From Micromussa lordhowensis (Eukaryota > Cnidaria > Anthozoa > Scleractinia > Lobophylliidae): 64,000 bases of DNA. Location of the stretch: assembly GCA_964020085.1 (NCBI GenBank), contig OZ026595.1, positions 18,319,153 to 18,383,152 of the forward strand. Reading direction: 5' to 3'. Every line of letters begins with the position of its first letter. The stretch's first letter is position 1. The translations under genes and the position numbers were made by a program. Of this stretch, positions 1 through 12,600 are shown one piece after another. The notes below the pieces were generated by a model. The model did not search any database and had not been told where the DNA came from. It was given only the letters and a program-made list of their open reading frames with translations.

Positions 1-3000
1 CCTCCTCGATCTCTTTTGTAAAATACACGAAGAATAATCGCCACGTGTGTACGAGAAGGCAGGTCTCACGCAGAAAAGCGCTGTTCACACACGAAACACA
101 CGCATCACGCTTTCAGTGAACGACACAATCGTGAGCATAAGTTTTACTGTTGTTAAAACTGTAACTCATACTTTAAACAAAATTATTTGTGGTCTCAAGT
201 TTTTCCATCATGCAGCGACAAAATAAACATATCATCTTCGTTTGAGCTGGTTCTTTTGTTGTCTGTCACAGGTTTTGTTACCGTTAAATGCTTTTCGGGT
301 CCGGTTACATTTTTACTCGAGTCTTGTTGCCTGACCCATTTCGTTTGCGGTTATTACCCTAAAACTTATAAGAAGCGAACAGTACGGGTAAAAATAAATT
401 TTAGTGTGAAATGTTCGTACAAAAGACGGTTAACTTTGAGGTTCGCAAACTCAAGTCCTGAATAAAACAAAGCAGGGACTAAATCGAAATCAGGAGAACT
501 TCAATCCTTGATTCAATGGGATTTTGGAGACTATTTATTAAAAAGTATTTAAATCTAGCAAGTTGAGTAGCTTTTTCTTCAACTTGTTTCGTATATTACG
601 CAGAAAACTTTCTCAATCATGGGTAAATTTAGTGCGTACTATATTAATGTAGTTTAAAATTTGTTCATTTTTCAGCTTTGTCTGTAATATATGCAAAGAC
701 ATGAAAATACACCTGTTCTTGTAACTTATGGCATAGGTAAGCGGAAACGCTGTCTTTCAGTTGAAATTCTAAACTTGTCAGTTTTTTGTTAAAATAATTT
801 TTAAAAACGACTCAAAATATACCGTGTCAAGATGTCGAGTTAAGCATCTTGTTTCATTTTGTGACTCAATATTTTCCCCGTCATGCGCCAACAAATATTG
901 TTCCAGAAGATAACATTAAATATCAACTGATATCAGTATGAAAGAGAAATGGTGAAATGCGTCTGAAGAGTTAACACGTTCTAATTAACGAGCCTTTGAA
1001 CTGGTTTTCCATTCAAACATTTTGCACTTATATTTTTCACTTGCAAAAGCGAAAATGATGAAAATTCGAGTACTCATAATCATAATTATTATTGCCAGTG
1101 TTTTCTTTCAATTACTGCGCCATTCGCAAACGTTTTTATTGCCGACGAAGACCTGGATATTGGTTTTAACGGAACTAAGCGGAAAATGTAGGCTGAATTG
1201 TGCAAATTAACTCAACGTTGCGAAACACACGCCCACAAAACTATTTTTGTCCGCTACACATTGAGTTAATAGCAAGACTAAAACAAAGTAAAAATAATTC
1301 TGAACATATAGGCACGCTTGCAAACATAGTCAGAGCTGAAGGCAAAGAGTTCAAATTATGCAAACGACCAATTTGAAAATTTAATTAATCCTTATAAATA
1401 AAAGTTTTGCATTCAGAAGGCGCAAGGTTTTCAATCTTAAAACGCGGAAATTATATTAACACGTAAGTCACCCTATCGATTCACGCATTGAAATTGTAAT
1501 TTGTTCTTTTTATTTTCCTTTGAAAGATTTTTCTTATCGCGAAAAACCTATAACGTTTTTTGTTTGAAAATCTGATATTTATCTTCTATCCCTTATATGA
1601 TATCGTCAATACTATCTCTATTCAAAAGTACACATTAATGATATACTTTTAAATAGCATCGAAGCTCTAGACTTTCAGGCTAAACGAAAAGAGAAGATTG
1701 AACGGATTTCACTAACTTTATTGTCAAAGTAATAGGAATTAACGCTCTCAGTACCGTCCTGAACATTCCCAATTTCCTTGTTTTAATTGTGTCGTTCTAT
1801 TTAAAAAAATACCTTCAACATTAAGTTAGAACGAAGGAAATCCTTAGGAAAGCAAAGCAAGAGCGACTGATTTGAAAGTTAATCGGTTATCTGTGAACGT
1901 AAAGTAAGTTATTTTGAATAATAACCTCTTGCTGCTCCAAGTTAGTTAGATGAAATAAAGGCGCAGTGGGGATTGTAACGCTAACAAAGGTAGATTTACA
2001 ACACACAAATCTCCTTTGTTATCGAGGCATGCAGAAACGAAAACAATTGCGGAAGGGTTATTGAGTATTTGGAGACAAACTGACGACCCACCATTTATGA
2101 ATTAAGCAAACAAACGTTGAAGCGATGTCTGCAGGAGAAGACAGTACTCATTAAAGAGGCTTCCTTTGAAACAAGCTTTTGAATGAAACACGCTACCTCT
2201 TAAAACAACCAAATCAGGTTTATAAAGAGGCGAACTAAGATAACTGGTCGCATTAAGAAGACGTATAAAGTTGAGATCGTCTATGTACTACTAAAGGTGG
2301 GATGAATTTGCGGACGTGAAGGCGGCTCGTAAATGCCATTGAAGTGACAAGAAAAGATTTCTATACAAAAGCCCACTAACAGCGGACTGCAATAAACTTA
2401 GGTTTAGTTATTATCACCGACCATCCAATAGGCGGGCCCGTTGCTTAAAACAGCACTTATTACACCCTAGCGAGAGGGAAATAAATATTTCCAAGAGCAA
2501 ATGCTTCAGTATTTGCATTTTTATTGAGACTCAACGGGTATAGTGTTCGCTTTTTCCGAAACAAGTTAAGAACTAACTCGTGTTCCGTCGAAACAACCAT
2601 GTTTCTGTTAGCGGTTTCTGCGCGTGAAAATACGCTCGATAATACACAAGGAGAATTTTGTTTGCGGATTTGACGATAAGAGCCTGAAAATTAAAGCCCA
2701 CAATAGCAGGTGTTGCGGAGTTATTTTCATATGTGCAGTTTATAAATTATTCAATATGTTTGCAGGTTTCCAGACCTGCCGATTTTTGATTGGTTGGAAA
2801 CCGCATCATCCGAACTGAAAACAATGCGAGATCTATGTGTAGTCCCCATGACATAAAGTTGTTAAAAGATTACGCGCTCAATAAGTTGCTATAAGATGAA
2901 GGAATACAAAGGCAGACCATTCAGTTCTACAGAGTGCAGCTTGGCTAAAGATCTGCGCTTCAGTTGCGGGGAATTTCCTTGTTGAGGGAAATCTATTCGG

Positions 3001-3049
3001 TATCGCTGAAACTTTGACACAAACACTCGCACCACAAATTTAGTTCAAG
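1..3049. other. Intergenic / upstream region of the zinc-finger gene
   Basis: AT-rich DNA with no coding segment I can support. Short open frames (187-465, 1022-1210, 2624-2818) have no recognisable domain, and I judge them to be chance. The last several hundred bases before 3050 presumably hold the promoter and 5' UTR of the zinc-finger gene. I see no strong core promoter motif that would fix a transcription start. Confidence 0.5.
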
Positions 3050-4287
3050 ATGCCGAGAGCATTCCTTCTAAAAAGGGATTTTGATGACGGCAATTATTTC
3101 GGCGAAGGAAGGCTTCCTTTCGCTCAGCAAGGTTAGTTTTTTGTTTCCATCTGAATCGAAATCTTTTTAAGTATTTGCTAGAGTGCGTTAATTCGAATTG
3201 TCTCAAAATAAAATGCGTCTCTATGTAAACATGTCACAAGGCCACTTTCGTGTTAGAGCTGTGTGTTCATTTTAACATTTATGCTGAAGTATCATTCATG
3301 TTGTGTTTTTAATTCGCAGAGGACGCGAAAGCCGCAAGCGAAGATTATCAAGACGTCAGGCGAAGCAAGAGACCAGTGAAGATAAAGAAAGAGGAAGCAG
3401 AAATCTCGTTTTTAAACTCGTTTCAAAAGAAAAAGAAATTATCATACCCTGCCGATGTCCGAATTGATGGGCGAGTGAATGATATCGGAAAAATTTTGAG
3501 GTTTGCAAATGATTTCATTAATAATGAAAAGAAAATGTCGGGGCAAAGTTCTCAAAAAAGTAGTCTTCGTGAAATTTCTCTCATCAACGAGGATGGAATA
3601 TTTCGAGAGAACGAAGCGCTAGAAGAAAAAACTGGAGCGCTTGCCAACAGCTTCAGCGAGAACACCGACTCATGCTCGGTCGAATCGAAACGGGTGTCAC
3701 CTGCGCCAAATAAAAAGAGTTCTCACCTGAATAAAGCAAATGAACTTAGTCAAACAGGCGTTAAGAATCGCCCAGACAAGACTGTCCACAAATGCAACCA
3801 GTGCGGAAAAGTTTTTAAGACAAAATACACTCTATCGATTCACCTCAAAATGCCCGATCACACTCAGAGTCGACCATTTGTATGCAACGTCTGTGGGAAA
3901 GGGTTTCGCCTCTCGAGTACCCTGTGCCGTCACAAGATAATTCACACGGAGAAAAAGCCGCATAAATGCGACGAGTGTGGCAAATGTTTTAACAGGTCCT
4001 CCACGCTGAAGACTCATCTTCGAACCCACAGTGAGAAGAAGGCGTTTATTTGCGACATCTGCGGCAAGGGATTTCACCAGAAGGGCAATTTGCGAAATCA
4101 CATCATGATTCACACGGGCGAGAAGCCGTTTAGATGTAACCAATGCAACAGGGCCTTCAACAAGATGTCTAATCTCAAATTCCACATGCATACCCACTCG
4201 GATAACTTGCCTTATCACTGTAGAACCTGTAGAAAACGTTTTTCAAAAAAGACTGATCTTAAAGACCACGTTGAAGAAGCTCATTGA
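3050..4287 (+). CDS. SNAG-domain, Fez-type six C2H2 zinc-finger transcription factor
   Basis: Two exons, 3050-3131 and 3320-4287, joined at a GTTAGT donor and a CAG acceptor (phase 1), give a 349-residue protein. The first nine residues, MPRAFLLKR, are a SNAG repression motif as in Gfi1, Snail and Ovo proteins, where it recruits LSD1/CoREST-type corepressors. Residues about 28-180 are charged and low in complexity. Residues about 184-349 hold six C2H2 fingers; the linkers and finger bodies ([44 protein letters not shown]) are the Fezf1/2 signature. The first finger has a wider His-His spacing (HLKMPDH). Known Fezf proteins use an Engrailed-homology-1 motif for repression; I see none here, so SNAG may substitute for it. 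The expected role is nuclear, sequence-specific repression in neural or ectodermal patterning. The start is fixed by SNAG, which must lie at the N-terminus. Confidence 0.85.
3132..3319 (+). other. Intron of the SNAG/Fez-type gene
   Basis: A 188-bp GT-AG intron that separates the SNAG exon from the zinc-finger exon. The SNAG motif alone sits on the first exon, so an alternative promoter or exon shuffling could easily add or remove it. Confidence 0.8.
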
Positions 4288-7200
4288 GACTTTCTGGGAC
4301 GGCTTAAAAACCTTCGAACTTTGACTTCTTTGAGGAAAATGAACTTCATGGAAGCACGAATTTAATTCGGGAAATGAACTTATCACTTTATTTTACAACT
4401 TCCTTCAGCAAATTTTCAATTGAAGCGAACTCTTTGCATTAAATTTTCACTCACACGTAAAAGAATGCACAAAAATACTTTAAAACGTATCCTGCACCGA
4501 CGAAAATTAAATATTTGCACTTAAATTTAACACCGTAATTAGCTATTATCGAAACTATAAGAGAACGACAGAACAAAAATTGAATTTTTCATGTAAACTT
4601 AAATTACGATAGATTTGCTCGAGAAAGGTATTTGAGATTCAATTGCTCAAATTTCACAATTGCGCAATTGTGCTTTTTATGAAACGTATGCACAATTTTT
4701 ATAGAGACGAATGCGAGCATTTCGCGAAGGAATAATTTCTGACTAAGCGAAAGATTAAAAATCTTAAAGCAAGTCAATGTAAATAATTTTTTCAACGATA
4801 TTTTCACACTAAATTTTCTTAGCAATTGCAGTAATAACCAATATGGGATACCTGCACACTGATGTCAAATAAATAAATAAATGACATGTCAAAGGAAAAC
4901 TGTTTGCCGAGTGAATTTTAACTATAAATTTAATTTTCACTTCTTGTTTTACCAGCTAGCTAAGTCTGTCTGTTAATTGACTTCCCGTATTACTCCCAAT
5001 GAAGAGATACATCTAAACACGGCTGACATAATTTCCCCTTCTCCCTTTGTTTAATTCCGTTGAATAAACTCGGACAGGTGAATTTGGTGTCGCTTAGTAA
5101 TTGAGTTAGTGTAAGACCGGAAACGTCTTTTGAAAACCTTTTTGTAGAACCTTTTGTGTAAGTGTGGCCGAGATGATTAACTGTTCACAGTTTATTAGTG
5201 TCCCCACGCGACAAAAAAATTGGTCTCGGCGAGGGGCGAATTGGCAGATAAAGAGACCCGCATGAATTTAATAACATACCTGCTTATTGACGTCCAGAGA
5301 CAACCCATGAAGGGCATACGTTTCATTATTTAGACTCCCTGGTCATGATAGAATACATTAAATTAATTGGGACTTCCCAAAATAATTATGGGAGGTACAA
5401 AAGGCGAGATCACATCAAGCCAATTAAATTCCCCACGGGGAGCTCAATTCATTCCCGCTGGTTGTTTCTTTCTTGTGTCAGGGGTTAAACCAATGTCACA
5501 GAAAGCAAAGAAACCGGCAACATTAGGAGTTTGAATAACCAAGTTTAAGGTTTCGGGGCAACTGGTTTAACTGAGTCTAACGATACCAAACTTAATCGTT
5601 CATGGCTTATAAAACGAAACGAGACACCAACGAACTTGAGTGGGTTTTTGAAGAACTCGTAATCGGATTTAAACTCAGTGGATTGATGAATGTTGAATTT
5701 AAATATGATATTTTGTTGAAAAAGGCTAGTTCAATTTGCTCAGATATAAAATTTTATTCACTGATTTTCTCTCACATTACCATCAGTATAAAGGATAACT
5801 TCTTATAAGTGGTTCAGATATACTGCTTTCCTGTTCAAAATGATTTAAAATCAACAATTCGTAAACAACTATGAAACATTTAAAAATTTCACGACCATAG
5901 TATCTATTTCGTTTAATCCTTCTCTGTTCTACATCAGTCGTGAACTAATATGTTTATTTGATATCACAATTTTTTAAGACGATCAACGAAGTTGCAGTTC
6001 TTAGAAAAAGCCAGAAAAAAGCCAAGCAAAATACGAGCAATCGAAAATTAACACCCTATCGACATTATTCAATTTCGTTTCCTTCTCATTAAAATTTCAA
6101 GAAGTTTAGTACAGAATTGTAAACAGTGACTGAAAATCCTGGCAGTTTAGAGAGAAAAGGATTGATCAAATACTGTTATTTCTAAGCAAATTTAAACTGC
6201 TTAACTAAACAAAGACAAGAGAACCTCTCAGCTAAACAAGCAAAAGTTAAACTTGATAAACAATGAAAAGTATCGATATAGAACGAGTCAGCGAGTGCCC
6301 TAACTTCATGTATTGGTCCCTAATCCTTTGTTTTAAAACATGAATAAATCGTGGGAAGTTAAAAGTGTTTTATTTTTGCACAGAATGCTTAGAAAAAGCC
6401 GAGGGAACCCTCGAGGGATTGTCAATTTAAGGCTTTTTCGAGTTGAAGCCCAAACAGGTTATTAACTTAAAACTTGTATAGAGCAGTTGGTGGCTTACGA
6501 AATGCAGGATGATCAATTGAATAGAAAATTAGGTCCAAGCAATATTTTTATTATAAAAGCACAACAAGCACGTATGGTATCAATTCTAGTTTTGTTTTTG
6601 TTAATTTATGAGTTGTTCTTGTGATAATTGTGTGTATTCTGACTGTTCATTAACTCCCGCTGGTAACAAATAAGGGATGCAAGTGTCCCGCCGACACTCG
6701 CACGTGCCGTCAAACAATGTAAGTTTCACCTTCGCTTTAAATTGGTTTTCTTTTCCCACAGAATTACTTTAGAGATTTACAATATATATTTGACATCAGC
6801 AAAATGAGAAAAGCTGATTATATCTTGTGTGGCGACGTGAAACAACTAGAGATGATGGCGGCAGATGAAGTTTTTCCAGTTTTTAGAATTTACTCAGGCA
6901 TGCTAATCTCGAATTTTTAAGCTTTTGGAAGATTTCATAATCTGCGGTACTTTTTAATCAAAAATTTACTAAATTTACTAAACATCCGCTGCCTGCTGGT
7001 TGTTGTTAGTTGCTAGAAACTTGTACAAAGAGCCGCTCAACCTTGCGCATCTGTCGTTTGTGAAATATACGAAATAGAACTTTTGGAAAACTAAAAACCG
7101 GAATCTTATTCCAGCAAAAGCGTCTGTTTTTCAACCTTCGGTTGATAGCCAGAACATTCAAACAATAGCTATATATATATCGTCTTAAAATTAAAATGAT

Positions 7201-7463
7201 ACTGGGAAAACACCGAAAAGTTCGCTAACATCAACAAAATTAGGTTTATTATCTCACTAACAAATTCTTGCTTCTTACATGAACAGGTCTATTTGCCTCG
7301 AAAAATGAACGTACTATCAAAAAGTTTATTCGAGGAGTTTCTAGCACAAATCACCTGAGCTCAATTCTACAGAAAGACGGGTTACAAGGGAGGGTAGGTT
7401 ATGATTCGCAGGTTTCTCCAACCCAAAGGAGTTGTGTAAGCACTCGACACGAGCATGCGAGCC

Positions 7464-7566
7464 TATGGGCTCCTAGCCTCCTACGCGCGCAGACGCTCTG
7501 TGGGCTCGTCACGCAATCTTGCGTGACGAGCCCAAAGAGCGTCTGCGTAGGAGGCTAATGGGCTCC
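7464..7566. repeat. Fold-back (hairpin) element
   Basis: Two arms of about 50 bp form a near-perfect inverted repeat around GTCACGCAA/TTGCGTGAC. Both arms contain AGACGCTCT-like and TAGGAGG-like blocks. A diverged relative with the same ACGCAGACGTTC and GCCACGCAATCTTG words lies at about 29137-29205, so this is a dispersed family and not a unique cruciform. Confidence 0.75.
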
Positions 7567-7636
7567 AGTTACAGTTTATTTAAGGTAGCGCCGGTCCACA
7601 CTACGCCAGAGAAATTTGAAAACGCTGTTTTATTTC

Positions 7637-7687
7637 TTAGGGTTAGGGCTTAGGGTTAGGGTTAGGGTTTAGGCTTAGGGTTAGGGC
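7637..7687 (+). repeat. Interstitial telomere-type TTAGGG repeat
   Basis: About 50 bp of TTAGGG units with variants (TTAGGGC, TTTAGGC). It lies between the hairpin element and a block rich in GAAAACG / GGAGGATTTTG words (about 7690-7790) that looks like a dispersed repeat, so it may be part of a transposable unit and not a chromosome-end relic. Confidence 0.8.
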
Positions 7688-10157
7688 TACCGTCCACAAT
7701 AATCCGTCTCGTAAGCGGAGCTTTTCGAAAACGCTCTTCAAACCGGAGGATTTTGAAAACGGAGGTTTTTCAAAATCGATGGCGTCACGATAATCATGTG
7801 ATCTCCCTGACCGAGTTTACCTCAAACACAAATCTTAAATGACGGGTTATATGGTTGCGTTTTTAAATTCCTCCTGTTTTCAAATATGTCCTAAGTTATC
7901 ACTATAAACTACATTCTAGTCCCCAGAGGCCTGTCTCTCTTAGCAGGACGGGCCCTGACACAAGGAAAAGGTGGCTCTGAAGATGCGTGATTAGCTAGAT
8001 TTTTGAACAAAGGTTTTTAACCAATTCAACACAGGTTTCCTTCTCAAGAGTATCTATTAGTCGATTTCTTTCTAACCGGAAGTGGTACAGACGTGTTTGA
8101 CTCCAATGGAAATTCTCCCCTTAAGCCAGTTAGAAAGGTCTTTATGTGCTGTAATCGAACGGCTCATGCTAGATTCAGACCAATGATATTTTCGGGAAGA
8201 AAACCACCGTTAAATTAGTGAAATCTCTACGAATTGTGTCTCCGAAGCCACCATTTTCTCGTGCCAAGGCTTCACCGGCCAAGAGGGACTGGTGGCTCTG
8301 GGGACAAGTTTAAACAGGCACGGTTTCACTGACGTCACATATTTCAACAACAACTCCATTTTTCCACAAACGCAACATTTTCATTAAATGAAGATTTTTC
8401 TCTAACAGTGCGAGGCTTCTTAATTGTAAATTGCCATTGGTAGTAAATACCACAAGAAAGTTCTCTAGCCGATCTCGCAGCTTGGGAGTCAAGCCTTATA
8501 CCACTATGAACCGGATTATATAATATGTGAAAAAATAATATAAAAAAATAATCTTGTTACATCTGCTTTCTTATATCCACTAATCTACTTTCTAATCTTA
8601 CATCTATTTTCTACTTTGTTACATCTACTAATCTAGTTACACCAAATTTCCTTGTAATGCATCAGGTACGTAAGGGGCAATCATTTGTTCCAAATCGATT
8701 CGCATATCTCTAACGATTACGATATTTCGTAATTTAAATGTGTATTGTGTATTTAATATTGTTTTGTTTTATTCTGACTTCATGTAGATCACTTCAAATT
8801 ATTCAGGCTAAACGCAGGTGAGATGCAATATATTTTAGAAAACAATTACTCTATTTCCAAGAATGTCATGACTACAATTTAAAACAATTAAAATTTGCTG
8901 ACCAAAAATAATTTTCTGTTTATGGACTGCCACTTGTATCTGATCAATGACTTTTTTCTGATTCAGCTGAACTAGAATTTTTTTCTATTTTCTGTGCTTT
9001 TATATCAACTAAATACGAAATTGAGGTAGACGATTGATTTTATTGTTATTGTAGCTTATTCAAATTCCTTTCTATTGAATAGTTACAAATAAATTTGAAT
9101 TGTTTATTTCTGACATTACCTATAAATATTTCTTAACCTCCATACCTACCTTATTTATCCGTTATTTTTGGTTTCTTTCGTTAGGTTGATACGGATCATA
9201 TGGACTTGGCAGTATTGACTGTGAGACAAGGGGCTGAATCGATTTTATTGTTCAGAATCGATTTTATTCTATCATTAGTGCAGTCATCAAATTCGCTGAC
9301 ACTGGGTCCTTTCGCGAAGGTTTCTGTTCTGGCTTAAAAAAACACGAGTTTCTTCTATTTTAGACTCAAGTGGTTCACTCAAAATCCTAGCTGTATACGT
9401 GTGTATATTAAAAACGTATTGACATTGTTTTGAAAACTCTTGTGAAATATCAAAAATTAGCGTTGCGAAATGTTGCCCTTAAGATTCTATTAAGCCTCGA
9501 TTATAAAGCGTTGCGTCAGATTAACCGCGAACAATGTATTATCACAAGCTGTCAACAGTCAACGTTTATTGTCATGAATCAGATATACTTCTGCTTAAAG
9601 TTTTATCAATTTTAACTGGAATAACATAAGGGCTATTAATCTATCTATTTTCTGGCTTTTATATAAACTAAATACGGATTGGAGATAGTACGATTGATTT
9701 TATTGTTGTTGTAGTTTACTGATTCAAATTCCTTTCTATTGAATAGTTACAAATAAATTTGAATTGTTTATTTTGGACGTTAGCTATAAATATTTCTTAA
9801 CCTCTGTACCTACCTTATTTATTATTCTTGATTTTTTTTCGTTAGGTTGATATGGATCATATGGACTTGGCAGTATTGACTGTGAGACAAGGGACTGATT
9901 CAGAATCAATTTTATTATATCACTAATGCAGTCATCAAATTCGCTGACACTGAGTCCTTTCGCAGTGGTTTCTGTTCTGGCTTAAAAAACACGAGTTTCT
10001 TCTATTTCAGACTCAAGTGGTTCACTCAAAATCCTAGCTGTATACGTGTGTATATTAATATCGCAAAAACGTATTGACATTGTTTTGAAAACTCTTGTGA
10101 AATATCAAAAATTAGGGTTGCGAAATGTTGCCCTTAAGATTCTATTAAGCCTCGATT

Positions 10158-10907
10158 ATTATCGCTCATAGAAAACACCATAAGGAATCATGTAGACGGA
10201 AAACTGCAATTCAAAAATGGAATCTAATTTTACTTGCTGTTCTAGTACGTAGAGGATTCTCAAATATCTACTAGCAGTTTAGATTCTTTCAGTCTTAGGG
10301 ACCGCTGTGCAAATGGCATCGACGTCTTTTAAGACAGAACTAATTCAATGTTGAAGAGTAACTACATGGGAAAACTCGATTTTTATAAATCGTTTGAGTT
10401 TGCTGACATTAGATTCGCAGTCTGCAAAAAGCCTGTCTTTTGAACCTACTCGTCACCCGTTTCGAAGAACTGGGTTCATTTTTTTAAGACAAGGAATTTT
10501 GATTCTGATGTAAAAAAAGCAAGCTACTTTATCTCAACTTATCCCTGATGAATCAGATACTTGTGATAGTACATTGTTCGTGGCTAATCTGACGCAGCGC
10601 TTTCGTCTCAGCCAAGGGACTGTTCACTAGTTCAGAGACCTTTTCTGCTTGGCAGAAATTGTAAAGCAAATAAAACTTTCTCAATTACGTTATTAATTTT
10701 AAGATTTTGTGTAATTAGAATTAGAGTTCTGTGGTATTTATGTTAGTGAGTTATTAATAGTAGTTTTTAATTCTAGTCTTTTATCGATTCGTTTTTGTAT
10801 TTTTTATATTAGATTTTAGATAGTTAGGTGTCCCCTATTAGTAGTGTGGAATCCCGTCTGCTAGATTTTGACAGACACATTAATAAAGTCATTATTATTA
10901 TTATTAT
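10158..10907 (+). mobile_element. Insert in array unit 2 with a (TTA)n 3' end
   Basis: About 750 bp that interrupts the array unit between GCCTCGATTAT and AAAGCGTTGCG; units 1 and 3 have the empty site. It ends in ...TTAATAAAGTCATTATTATTATTATTAT, like the simple-repeat tail of a non-LTR retroposon or SINE. The tail words TAGGTGTCCCCTATTAGTAG also occur, inverted, at about 39520, so the element is dispersed. No open frame of length remains. Confidence 0.65.
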
Positions 10908-11878
10908 AAAGCGTTGCGTCAGATTAACCGCGAACAATGTATTATCACAAGCTGTCAATTGTCAACTTTTATTGTCATGAATCAGATATACTTTTGCTTA
11001 AATTTTTATCAGTTTTAACTGGAATAACATAAAGGCTATTAATCTATCTATTTTCTGTGCTTTTATATCAGCTAAATACGGATTAGAAGTAGTACGATTG
11101 ACTTTATCGTTGTTGAAGTTTATTCGAAGTCCTCTCTATTGAATAGTTACAAATAAATTTGAATTGTTTATTTTGGACGTTAGCTATAAATATTTCTTAA
11201 CCTCCGTACCTACGTTATTTATTATTTTTGGTTTCTTTCGTTAGATTGATATGGATCATATGGACTTGGAAGTACTGACTGTGAGAAAAGGAGCTGATTC
11301 AGAATCAATTTTATTCTATCATTAGTGCAGTCATCAAATTCGCTGACACTGAGTCCATTCGCAGTGGTTTCTGTTCTGGCTTAAAAAGACACGAGTTTCT
11401 CAGTCTATTTTAGACTCAAGTGGTTCACTCAAAATCCTAGCTGTATACGTGTGTATATTAATATCGCAAAAACGTATTGACATTGTTTTGAAAACTCTTG
11501 TGAAATATCAAAAATTAGCGTTGCGAAATGTTGCCCTTAAGATTCTATTAAGCCTCGATTATAAAGCGTTGCGTCAGATTAACAGCGAACAATGTATTAT
11601 CACAAGCTGTCAACTGTCAACTTTTATTGTCATGAATCAGATAAACTATTGCTTAAAGTTTTATCAGTTTTAACTGGAACAACATAAAGGCTATTAATAT
11701 ATCTATTTTCTAAGTTTCTATATCAACTCAATACGGATTGGAGATAGTACGATTGATTTTATTGTTGTTGTAGTTTATTCGAATTCCTTTCTATTGAATA
11801 CTTACAAATAAATTTGAATTGTTTATTTTGGACTTTAGCTATAAATATCAGTCTTAACCTCCGTACCTACGTTATTTA

Positions 11879-12136
11879 TTATTTTTGGTTTCTTTCGTTA
11901 GGTTGATATGGATTATATGGACTTGGAAGTACTGACCGTGAGACAAGGGGCTGATTCAGAATCAATTTTATTATATCATTAGTGATTTCATCAAATTCGC
12001 TGACACTGGGTCCTTTCGCAGAGGTTTCTGTTCTGGCGTAAAAAACACGAGTTTCTTCTATTTTAGACTCAAGTGGTTCACTCAAAATCCTAGCTGTATA
12101 CGTGTGTTTATTAATATCGCAAAAACGTATCGACAT
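11879..12136 (-). pseudogene. 85-codon open frame preserved only in array unit 4
   Basis: On the minus strand of unit 4 an ATG-initiated frame of 85 codons begins MSIRFCDINKHTYTAR and runs to PYNPYQPNERNQK. Units 1-3 carry the same start region and very similar codons, but each has a small deletion or stop (for example a stop right after ...EETRVF in unit 2). I recognise no domain. It could be the remnant of a transposon or host gene fragment, or a chance frame that is intact in one copy. Confidence 0.3.
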
Positions 12137-12212
12137 TGTTTTGAAAACTCTTGTGAAACATCAAAAATTAGCGTTGCGAAATGTTGCCATTAAGATTCTA
12201 TTAAGCCTCGAT

Positions 12213-12600
12213 TGTTATCGCTCGACGGAAAACTGCAATTCAAAAATGGAATCTAATTTTACTTGCGGCACTAGTACGTAGAGGATTCTCAAATATCTAC
12301 AAGCAGTTTAGATTCTTTCAGTCTTAGGGACAGACGTGCAAATGGCATCGATGTCTTTTAAGACAGAACTAATTCAATGTTGAAGAGTAACTACATGGGA
12401 AAACTCGATTTTTATAAATCGTTTGAGTTTGCGTCTGAATTATTAATAGTAGTTTTTAATTCTAGTCTTTTATCGATTGGTTTTTGTATTTTTCAGATTA
12501 TATTTTAGATAGTTAGGTGTCCCCTATAAGTAGTGTGGAATCCCGTCTGCTAGATTTTGGCAGACACGTTAATAAAGTCATTATTATTATTATTATTATA
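12213..12600 (+). mobile_element. Internally deleted copy of the (TTA)n-tailed insert in array unit 4
   Basis: Same target position and same two ends as the unit 2 insert, but about 330 bp of the interior are missing (after GTTTGAGTTTGC the sequence jumps to TTATTAATAGTAGTTTTTAATTC). A shared site plus a private deletion shows one insertion, then duplication with the unit, then decay. Confidence 0.7.

Larger units (their letters stand above)
4288..8984. other. Intergenic region with a 3' UTR and scattered repeats
   Basis: An AATAAA run at about 4868-4884 (overlapping AATAAATAAATAAA) may be the polyadenylation signal of the zinc-finger gene. The rest is AT-rich non-coding DNA with a hairpin element near 7.5 kb and a TTAGGG stretch near 7.65 kb, listed separately. 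No coding segment is supported; small frames (5602-5808, 8310-8492 minus) look random. Confidence 0.5.

Noticed and set aside
3832..4218. 128-codon minus-strand open frame
   Set aside because: Antisense shadow of the repeated C2H2 fingers.
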